Shown piece after piece: positions 1-6,317 of a stretch of DNA of 6,802 nucleotides; positions within the stretch are counted from its first letter, which is position 1; each line of letters begins with the position of its first letter. Under the pieces are notes generated by a model that ran no database searches, was not told the DNA's origin, and saw nothing but the letters and a program-made list of their open reading frames with translations. The DNA is from CAWVWF01 sp963933885. Lineage in GTDB: Bacteria > Bacteroidota > Bacteroidia > Flavobacteriales_C > GCA-002722245. Made by a program: the position numbers and the translations under genes. The stretch is taken from contig CAWVWF010000181.1 of NCBI GenBank assembly GCA_963933885.1, positions 1 to 6,802 of the forward strand. The letters run 5' to 3'.

Positions 1-1402
1 ATTTACTTGCTTCACAAGTACTACAAGCATAACTTTCCGGAAGTTCATTAAAAGCAGTTCCTTCAATAATTCCTTGAGTACTATCCCCTATTTGCTCATC
101 GTAAATAGATAGACAATCTGTACATTGATAAACAGCTTCTTTTATTTCTTCTAGAATTAACTTCTCAGGAATAATATCAACCGTTTCTTCTCCTAACTTT
201 GCGTAATAGTTTTTACATAATTCCATTAAAACTTCCGGAATCTTACGCTTACTTAACTTACTATCAACTACATTATATTGCGTACTATTCAGTCCGAAGT
301 TATTCGTGACTAAAACCTGATATGTCTTTCTAAGACTCGGAGAATCATCTTCTCTAATTAATATAGATGTGAATGTATCTGATACTTTTGTTCCAATAGA
401 AAAAGTTAATCCAAAGGTTCTAATATCAACTTGATCGAATTGTTTAACGATGTATGTTTTTAATGCTAATGCTTCATCATCCAGCACTGGTAAATGCCAG
501 TTTAACTCTACAGAAGAATGTCGCATGTTAATTCCGTAACGACCAATTAAACGTTCCCAAAGGATTTTATCCTTATCTCCAATTTCTTTTACTAAGAATG
601 ATTTCCATGGTGTTATCGATAGTTTTGCAACTCCTGTTTGTATACACAAATCACAAAGTTCTTCTAGGAAATCTATATCATACCTGTTGTTTCTCCAATA
701 GAAACCAATCCATTGTCTACCACCAGAAAGCATTCTGTTCACACCTTCGTAATATGGAAAAGAACCTAATGGAATCACAACGTCTTCCTTTATGTTCTTG
801 CTATTATAATCAGTTTTTAAGTTAAGTGTTTTAAACAACTCAGTAACTTCATTTATTCCTGATTCATATGCTGCCTCAAATTCATAAACAACTTGATGAA
901 TATCATCGATAAATACTAAAACTGGCCAAGTCTTAACATGTGTTTCACCTGGAAGTTTAACTTTTAAATGCCAATAGTTCTCATGAATACTGGCTATGAA
1001 GTTTAAATTCCCATGAAACAATGGTACTAGATTTTGAAGAGGATCAACAATATTAACCCTTAATGTAGTTAGCTTCGAGAGACCTTCTAAAATCCATAAA
1101 TATGTACCAGAAGTCACCCAGTTTGTGGATGGTAAAATACCTGCAGACACATATGAAGTTACTATATTCTGATAACGCTCTGCTTCTTTTTCGTGAATGA
1201 AATCAATTTTTGATTTTGATAAATCTTCCTCCAATTCAGCAATATGATCTTCATCAGCGTGGAATAAAATATCTTGTCGAGAACCAAAGTGAATGGACTT
1301 GTTCCCCATCTTCTTCGCAGAATCTAATACCTTTTTCATTTCTAAGGGAGATACAATCCCACCTTTCATGAAAACTCTGATTATGTTTCTTTCTACACTC
1401 AT
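1..1402 (-). CDS. Sulfite/nitrite-reductase-like protein with C-terminal rubredoxin domain, 3' end outside window
   Basis: 467 codons are visible from ATG at 1402; no stop is reached, so the C-terminus is missing, probably by only a few residues. Residues about 14-48 (GGIVSP, then SRQDILFH) resemble the first ferredoxin-like half of siroheme nitrite/sulfite reductases. Residues about 229-305 (GFYWRNNR, then ITPWKSFLV) resemble the second half. Residues 425-467 form a rubredoxin domain: Cys427-x2-Cys430, YDEQIGD, GTAFNELPESY, Cys460-x2-Cys463. The four cysteines that bind the siroheme-bridging [4Fe-4S] cluster in true reductases are absent: outside the rubredoxin the only cysteines are 250, 253 and 396. 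It is therefore unlikely to reduce nitrite itself; the rubredoxin iron site implies one-electron transfer. Its ATG overlaps the nitrate reductase stop (ATGA), so the two are probably translationally coupled and work together. No signal peptide is seen, so it should be cytoplasmic. Domain identity is firm for rubredoxin and good for the SiR-like halves; the function is inferred. Confidence 0.88.
   Translation of the reverse strand, partial: MSVERNIIRVFMKGGIVSPLEMKKVLDSAKKMGNKSIHFGSRQDILFHADEDHIAELEEDLSKSKIDFIHEKEAERYQNIVTSYVSAGILPSTNWVTSGTYLWILEGLSKLTTLRVNIVDPLQNLVPLFHGNLNFIASIHENYWHLKVKLPGETHVKTWPVLVFIDDIHQVVYEFEAAYESGINEVTELFKTLNLKTDYNSKNIKEDVVIPLGSFPYYEGVNRMLSGGRQWIGFYWRNNRYDIDFLEELCDLCIQTGVAKLSITPWKSFLVKEIGDKDKILWERLIGRYGINMRHSSVELNWHLPVLDDEALALKTYIVKQFDQVDIRTFGLTFSIGTKVSDTFTSILIREDDSPSLRKTYQVLVTNNFGLNSTQYNVVDSKLSKRKIPEVLMELCKNYYAKLGEETVDIIPEKLILEEIKEAVYQCTDCLSIYDEQIGDSTQGIIEGTAFNELPESYACSTCEASK
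1399..1402 (-). promoter_or_regulatory. ATGA stop/start overlap between nitrate reductase and the rubredoxin-domain gene
   Basis: The nitrate reductase stop TGA (1401-1399) overlaps the ATG (1402-1400) of the rubredoxin-domain gene. This is a classical arrangement for termination-reinitiation and points to coupled, similar synthesis of the two proteins. No separate ribosome binding site is seen. Confidence 0.75.
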
Positions 1403-4400
1403 ACTTCAGATACATTTAAACCATCCATAATCTGTCTGATTTCAGACTTACAACTTCCGCATCCTAATCCTGCACCAGTTTCATCACACACAGCGTTAAA
1501 GCTTGCACAACCTTTTTTAACTGCATTCTCTATATTTCCAGAACCAACATTGTTACATGAACAAACCAATTTACCAAGTACAGGCTCAACCTTTTGATTA
1601 GATCGAAGCAATTGCAAGCGCTTCTCACTTAACTCTAATTTCTTACTGATTAAGTTTTTAAACTCAACAAACTCAGATTTATCACCCATCAGTATTGCAC
1701 CAATCAAGCGATCATCTTTAATTATACAGCGTTTGTAATACCTATTAGATCTATCTATAAATAGAACTTCTTCAATTCTATCATCATTCAAATCAACATT
1801 AACTTCTCCTAAAGAACACAGCTCAATTCCTGAGAATTTCAGGATATTCATTGAAAGTGTTCCTTTGTAGACTTCCCCTTCATTTCCACTTAAGTGAGAA
1901 GCTACAATATCCGCTTGATCCTCTGCTCCTGCTGTTATACCGAACATCTTCCCTTCAAATTCAGCGATCTCTCCGATTGCATAAATGTTAGGATCATTTG
2001 TTCTTAGGAAAGAATCAACTTCAACTCCACGTGAAGTTTTTAATCCGATGTTTTTGAAAGGTTCAATATTAGGAATTGTTCCAATTGCGTAAATCAATGC
2101 TTTTACAGTAATATGTCTACCACTTCGAAACATTACATTAAGTAATTTCCCTGTTGGAATTACACTTTCAATTTCATCATTGAAATATAAATTGATTCCT
2201 TTCTCCGTAATTTGTTCAGCTAAAAGTTCAGCAGCCAATACATCTAGCTGACGTTCCATTAACCTTGCGTTACGGTGGACTAGATTCGTTTTTACATTTA
2301 AATCATGTAATGAAGCTGCCATCTCTAATCCTAGCAATCCTCCTCCAACAATCAGGGCTTCATCATTTTCAGAAACGAATTCCTTTAAACGATCAGCATC
2401 TTCACGATTACGCATTGTAAACACACCCGGTAAATCTGTAGGCAGTCCTTTTGGAAGGTTTGCTCTACTACCTGTTGCGAGTATTAGTTTATCAAATGGA
2501 TACTCATTTCCAGCTGCATCTTTAATGAATTTCTTATCGCGATCTATTCCTCTAATTTGGCAATTGGCTTTAACATTTACGTTAATTTCATCCAATCCTT
2601 TATCATCAATTTTAATCAACGACTTCCAATCCTTTTCTCCACTTATGTAATCCGGCAATTGAACTCGATTGTAAAATGGAAATTTCTCCATTGAGAAAAC
2701 AGTGATTTCATCCGTCTGGTTTAATTTCCTATAAGAAGAAATCATACGATAAGCACCCGCTCCTGCACCAACTATTGCTATTTTCTCAACAGTCTTTTTA
2801 TGTTTTTCAACTTGAACAGCAGTAAACTTAAAATCAGGTTCTTTTGATTTTGGATCTACAACACTTGATGTTAAGTTGTTTGTTTTTGTTGTTTCTGTAT
2901 TTAGTGTTTTACCACAATGCATTGGAACAAACAACACACCTTGCTTGATTGTATCTGTTACTTTAGCCTTTACTTTCACCAAGCCAAACTTAGTAGTAAC
3001 GTCCACTAAATCTTCATCTTCGATTGATCTTATTAAAGCATCAACTGGATGAATTTCACAATATGGTTGATTAGCATGCTGGTTTAATCTTTCAACTTTA
3101 CCAGTTTTTGTTCCCGAATGCCATTGATCTCTTATTCTTCCAGAAGTTAAAACAAGTGGAAAATCATCACTAGTTTGTTCACTTTGGTTTTCAGGATTTG
3201 TATAAAATACATTGGCCTTTTTTGAAGGCGTGTAAAACTGTTTGTCTTCAAATAACCTTACAGTCCCTTGTCCATCTTTAAATGGCCATTGAACAGTTCC
3301 CGTTTCTTTCAAGTACTTATAACTCAATTCAGAAACATCAATATTAGTTCCTTTGGTTAACTGAGTATGCTCGTTGTATACTTCTTCAGCATTCTTAAAG
3401 TCGAATCCTTTGAATCCCATTTTCTGAGCAAATTCAGTAAAGATCTTTATCTCTTCCTTAGCTTCTCCTGGAGGTTCGATTGCTTTATTTAAATAACTAA
3501 CCCTTCTTTCAGAATTGGTCATCGTTCCTTCTTTCTCTAACCATGATGCTGCAGGTAAAACCACATCAGCATATTGTAATAAAGTTGAGTCTTCTGATAT
3601 ATCTTGAACAACTACGAATCTTGCTTTCTTAAGCGCTGCTTCAATTATTTTTGAATTTGGTCCACTTAATAATGGATTTGTACAAACAATCCAAATCGCT
3701 TTAAGCTTGTCTTCGTTAATCGCATCAAACATTTCCGTAGCCGTTAATCCAGCCTTTTCAGGAACTTGATCAACACCCCAAAAGTCTGCTACAAAATCAC
3801 GATCTTCTTTACTATTTAAATCTCTATGTGCAGAAAGTAAATTGGCCATCCCCCCAACTTCTCTACCACCCATTGCGTTTGGTTGTCCAGTTAAGGATAA
3901 TGGTCCACTTCCTGGTTTCCCGATCTGACCAGTTATAAGAGATAGGTTCAGTAATGAAAGGTTTTTATTTACGCCAATAGAACTCTGGTTTAACCCCATC
4001 GCCCACATTGAGATAAAGCCTTTTGCATTACCTATATAGTTTGCTGTTTCTTTAAACAACTCCAAATCAACATCACAAATCTTAGCGTAAGCCGCTATAT
4101 CAATTTTTAATATATTCTCTTTTAATTCAGGCCAACCACTAACATGATTGTTTACAAAGTCATGATCGATATAATCGTTATCTATTAATAACCTAGATAA
4201 AATATGATTGGCGTAAACATCTGTTCCGGGAGCAACTTGTAAATGCACATCAGCGATGTCGCATGTAGAAGTCACTCTAGGATCACATACAATTATCTTA
4301 ACATCAGGATTGGCTTCTTTATGAGCTTCTAACCTTCTGAATAGTATTGGATGACACCAAGCTGGGTTAGCTCCAGTGATAAAGAAAACATTAGCCAATT

Positions 4401-4890
4401 CAATATCTTCATATCCAATTGGAACTGCATCTTCACCTAAAGCCATTTTATATCCAACAACTGCAGAACTCATACATAGTCGTGAGTTCGTATCAATATT
4501 ATTGGTTCCAATTCCTCCTTTGGCTAATTTATTTATTAGATAATATTCTTCTGTTAAACATTGTCCGGAAACATAAAAACCAACTGAATCTGGTCCGTTT
4601 TTCTCAATGATACTTTTGAAAACTTTAGCTGTTCTTTCAAGTGCGAAATCCCAAGAAACCCTGTTTTGAGGATGGTTTTTACTTAGCCTTGTTCTTGGAT
4701 AAAGAATACGATCATCAATGTTCTCAGCAACATAGTTTAAGTTCATTCCCTTTGAACAAAGCATTCCTTTGTTTACAGGATGATCCACTGTCCCTTTCAC
4801 CTCTAGTCTACCCTTGTGGTTTTTAGAAACCGTTACCCCGCAACCTACGCCACAGTATGAACAAGTTGTATCTACAGATTGATTTTTCAA
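1399..4890 (-). CDS. nasA: Assimilatory nitrate reductase fused to NirB/NasC-like FAD-NAD(P)H reductase and BFD [2Fe-2S] domains
   Basis: 1163 residues, much longer than a stand-alone NasA catalytic subunit (about 700-900). Residues 1-690 are the molybdopterin oxidoreductase. [4Fe-4S] ligands are Cys10, Cys13, Cys17 and Cys45, the likely Mo ligand is Cys139 (SRLCMSSAV), GQPNAMGGREVGG lies at 335-347 and EGTMTNSERRV at 454-464; the dinucleotide-binding domain begins near 577. Residues 701-1010 match the FAD/NAD half of NirB/NasC: FAD motif GAGAGA at 708-713, YNRVQLPDYISGEKDW, LATGS, NAD(P) motif GGGLLG at 849-854, LMERQLD, and YAIGEIAE at 970-977. Residues 1105-1155 form a BFD-type [2Fe-2S] domain (Cys1110-x-Cys1112, Cys1144-x2-Cys1147). 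There is no twin-arginine signal, so it is cytoplasmic. The expected reaction is NAD(P)H-dependent reduction of nitrate to nitrite. The start is TTG: the in-frame stop at 4905-4903 leaves no ATG or GTG before it, and starting at Met43 would lose three cluster cysteines. It overlaps both neighbours by 4 bp. Confidence 0.95.
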   Translation of the reverse strand: MKNQSVDTTCSYCGVGCGVTVSKNHKGRLEVKGTVDHPVNKGMLCSKGMNLNYVAENIDDRILYPRTRLSKNHPQNRVSWDFALERTAKVFKSIIEKNGPDSVGFYVSGQCLTEEYYLINKLAKGGIGTNNIDTNSRLCMSSAVVGYKMALGEDAVPIGYEDIELANVFFITGANPAWCHPILFRRLEAHKEANPDVKIIVCDPRVTSTCDIADVHLQVAPGTDVYANHILSRLLIDNDYIDHDFVNNHVSGWPELKENILKIDIAAYAKICDVDLELFKETANYIGNAKGFISMWAMGLNQSSIGVNKNLSLLNLSLITGQIGKPGSGPLSLTGQPNAMGGREVGGMANLLSAHRDLNSKEDRDFVADFWGVDQVPEKAGLTATEMFDAINEDKLKAIWIVCTNPLLSGPNSKIIEAALKKARFVVVQDISEDSTLLQYADVVLPAASWLEKEGTMTNSERRVSYLNKAIEPPGEAKEEIKIFTEFAQKMGFKGFDFKNAEEVYNEHTQLTKGTNIDVSELSYKYLKETGTVQWPFKDGQGTVRLFEDKQFYTPSKKANVFYTNPENQSEQTSDDFPLVLTSGRIRDQWHSGTKTGKVERLNQHANQPYCEIHPVDALIRSIEDEDLVDVTTKFGLVKVKAKVTDTIKQGVLFVPMHCGKTLNTETTKTNNLTSSVVDPKSKEPDFKFTAVQVEKHKKTVEKIAIVGAGAGAYRMISSYRKLNQTDEITVFSMEKFPFYNRVQLPDYISGEKDWKSLIKIDDKGLDEINVNVKANCQIRGIDRDKKFIKDAAGNEYPFDKLILATGSRANLPKGLPTDLPGVFTMRNREDADRLKEFVSENDEALIVGGGLLGLEMAASLHDLNVKTNLVHRNARLMERQLDVLAAELLAEQITEKGINLYFNDEIESVIPTGKLLNVMFRSGRHITVKALIYAIGTIPNIEPFKNIGLKTSRGVEVDSFLRTNDPNIYAIGEIAEFEGKMFGITAGAEDQADIVASHLSGNEGEVYKGTLSMNILKFSGIELCSLGEVNVDLNDDRIEEVLFIDRSNRYYKRCIIKDDRLIGAILMGDKSEFVEFKNLISKKLELSEKRLQLLRSNQKVEPVLGKLVCSCNNVGSGNIENAVKKGCASFNAVCDETGAGLGCGSCKSEIRQIMDGLNVSEV
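4887..4890 (-). promoter_or_regulatory. TTGA stop/start overlap deciding the nitrate reductase start
   Basis: The NarK stop TGA (4889-4887) overlaps the TTG start (4890-4888) of the nitrate reductase. The nitrate reductase frame upstream reads TAA AGT AAA CGC AAT TTG, so TTG is the only recognised start codon after the stop that keeps all cluster cysteines. No Shine-Dalgarno sequence is visible, so translation probably relies on ribosomes terminating on narK. Confidence 0.75.
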
Positions 4891-6185
4891 ATTGCGTTTA
4901 CTTTAGCATTAATCAAATCAAGTTCTTTTTTAACACGTTCTTCATCGGATTGACTAAATCTAATTCCTAATGCAATGAATGAAACTACAAATACTATTGC
5001 TCCTAAATACAAGAATGCATTGTCCCAAGAGAATCCTTCAATTTTAAACAACTCCATTCCTAATACGGCTCCAAGATTACCTCCTGCTCCAACAAGTCCT
5101 GCAATAGCTCCTAGTGCTTTTTTATTAATAAAAGGAACGATTGAAAATGTTGCTCCGGAAGACATTTGAACACAAACACTAAATGCAATTAAAGCTGGAA
5201 TTAAAACAATCAATGTTTTGGCTTGTGAGAAATACATCAATGTTAAACTTTCTAGAAATAATGTTATAAATAACCATTTCACTCTTCCGTTTAGTCCTTT
5301 TGAACCAGCAATTTTATCACTGAATTTCCCACCCATTGTTCGAGCAAATAAATTCATAAATCCAAATAAAGCAGCAATACTTCCTGCCAATACTTTATCT
5401 ACTTTAAGATCTTCTGTTAAGTAAATAACCATATTAGAATTAATCAGTAATTCAACTCCGAAACATGATCCATATATTATAACCAATAACCAAACTCTAT
5501 AATCTGAAACTGCACTTTTAAATGAACCTTCAGTTTTTGTAATTACACGATCGATATCTTTAAAATTCCCTTCAGGTGTATCTTTAGTGAATTTCAAATA
5601 TGCTATCCCTGTAAAAACCATTAATACTGCTGGCACAAGCATTGCCCATCTCCATGCTTCTTCCTCAGGCATGAAGAACGCAAAAGCTAACAACAGTAAA
5701 GGCATTCCTTTCTGAGTTGCTCCTCCTCCAAAATTACCCCATCCTGCAGATGTAGCATTTGCTGTCCCAACTATATTAGGAGCAAACATTTTGGTTGTAT
5801 GGTATTGTGTTATTACGAATGAAGCTCCTATTGCTCCAACTAGTATTCTAACAATTAATAATGATTCATAAGAATTAATTAAACCAGACATTGCGACTGG
5901 TATAGATCCTAAGAATAACATCCAACCATAAGTAACTCTTGGACCGATTTTATCACATAACCAACCTGTTACTAAACGCATTATAATTGTTGATCCAACA
6001 GCCCATTGAGATGTGGTAACAAATTGTGCTTTTGTAATATTTAAAGATTCCATTATCCAAGGTGATAATGCTGGAATTGCAAACCATCCAAAAAAGCATA
6101 AGAAAAATGCAAACCACGACATGTGAAATGTTCGCATCGGGATACTTTTAATATCCAAAAGCTTAATTTTGATTGCTTGTTTCAT
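4887..6185 (-). CDS. narK: NarK-type nitrate/nitrite transporter (MFS, NNP family)
   Basis: 432 residues with about 12 hydrophobic segments, the usual size of a single NarK/NasA-type permease of the nitrate-nitrite porter family in the inner membrane. Both family signatures are present: AGWGNFGGGATQ at 147-158 (TM5) and GLVGAGGNLGAVLG at 363-376 (TM11). The MFS loop motif GWLCDKIGPR (74-83) is also present. Arg70 in TM2 and Arg282 in the second half are candidates for the substrate-binding arginines known in NarK. Being first in an operon with an assimilatory nitrate reductase, its job is most likely nitrate uptake; nitrite export or exchange cannot be excluded. The ATG at 6185 is supported by an in-frame TAG five codons upstream (6200-6198) and by a promoter ending about 25 bp upstream; Met17 is the next alternative and would still leave TM1 intact. 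The TGA stop overlaps the TTG start of the next gene. Confidence 0.95.
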   Translation of the reverse strand: MKQAIKIKLLDIKSIPMRTFHMSWFAFFLCFFGWFAIPALSPWIMESLNITKAQFVTTSQWAVGSTIIMRLVTGWLCDKIGPRVTYGWMLFLGSIPVAMSGLINSYESLLIVRILVGAIGASFVITQYHTTKMFAPNIVGTANATSAGWGNFGGGATQKGMPLLLLAFAFFMPEEEAWRWAMLVPAVLMVFTGIAYLKFTKDTPEGNFKDIDRVITKTEGSFKSAVSDYRVWLLVIIYGSCFGVELLINSNMVIYLTEDLKVDKVLAGSIAALFGFMNLFARTMGGKFSDKIAGSKGLNGRVKWLFITLFLESLTLMYFSQAKTLIVLIPALIAFSVCVQMSSGATFSIVPFINKKALGAIAGLVGAGGNLGAVLGMELFKIEGFSWDNAFLYLGAIVFVVSFIALGIRFSQSDEERVKKELDLINAKVNAI

Positions 6186-6209
6186 GTGAATTTCGTGCTA
6201 ACGGGGGTG

Positions 6210-6239
6210 CAAAAATACAAGTTTTAAAGGACTAGGCAA
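6210..6239 (-). promoter_or_regulatory. Bacteroidota-type primary sigma factor promoter of the nitrate operon
   Basis: On the minus strand, TTG at 6239-6237 and TATTTTTG at 6217-6210 are separated by exactly 19 bp. This matches the Bacteroidota housekeeping consensus (-33 TTG, -7 TAnnTTTG). Transcription would begin near 6205-6202, giving a leader of under about 20 nt before the NarK ATG at 6185. That is too short for a riboswitch or attenuator, so control of the operon would have to act at the promoter or by proteins binding nearby. The start site itself is inferred. Confidence 0.72.
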
Positions 6240-6243
6240 GTTT
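6218..6243 (-). repeat. Direct repeats of AAACTTG across the promoter spacer
   Basis: AAACTTG occurs on the minus strand at 6243-6237 and again at 6224-6218, 19 bp apart. A near copy, TAACTTG, lies at 6286-6280. The first copy contains the -33 TTG, and the second abuts the -7 box. The placement would suit an operator for a regulator of the nitrate operon, but heptamers recur by chance in AT-rich DNA and no known binding-site consensus is matched. Confidence 0.3.
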
Positions 6244-6250
6244 ACTGATA

Positions 6251-6280
6251 GAAAAATGACAAATTATTATGGAATTTTTC
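6251..6280. repeat. 7-bp perfect inverted repeat in the divergent intergenic region
   Basis: GAAAAAT at 6251-6257 pairs with ATTTTTC at 6274-6280 around a 16-nt spacer. It sits upstream of both the nitrate-operon promoter and the VIT gene, where a shared regulator could bind. The arms are AT-rich, the loop is long and no T-run follows, so it is not a convincing terminator. It may be fortuitous. Confidence 0.3.
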
Positions 6281-6317
6281 AAGTTATAGCGTCCATGAAA
6301 ACAACAAATCGAAAAAG

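Larger units (their letters stand above)
6186..6317. other. Divergent intergenic region between nitrate operon and VIT gene
   Basis: 132 bp without a gene. It contains the minus-strand promoter, the AAACTTG repeats and the inverted repeat described separately. On the plus strand no TAnnTTTG element was found, so the promoter of the VIT gene is not identified; a degenerate one could exist around TTATAG at 6284-6289. No FNR/CRP-like TTGAT-N4-ATCAA palindrome was seen. Confidence 0.8.

Noticed and set aside
598..825. 75-codon plus-strand reading frame
   Set aside because: It lies antisense within the SiR-like/rubredoxin gene, with no domain or signal-like features; shadow frame.
708..1020. Possible frameshift or pseudogene in the SiR-like gene, because of its weak similarity to reductases
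   Set aside because: The frame is open for 467 codons, with both ferredoxin-like halves and an intact rubredoxin in the same frame; divergence explains it better.
1..1402. Annotation of the third gene as an active nitrite reductase
   Set aside because: Fold motifs are present, but the four cysteines for the siroheme-bridging [4Fe-4S] cluster are missing from the visible 467 residues.
4419..4826. Two short plus-strand reading frames (4419-4610 and 4641-4826)
   Set aside because: Both are antisense to conserved regions of the nitrate reductase, including the Mo-ligand region and the N-terminal cluster region, which fully explain the sequence.
4975..5424. Two short plus-strand reading frames (4975-5169 and 5218-5424)
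   Set aside because: They mirror the C-terminal half of the transporter on the opposite strand; their proline- and asparagine-rich composition is typical of antisense frames.
6274..6280. Rho-independent terminator from the inverted repeat
   Set aside because: The stem is only 7 bp and AT-rich with a 16-nt loop and no trailing T-run, and it lies upstream of both genes rather than after one.
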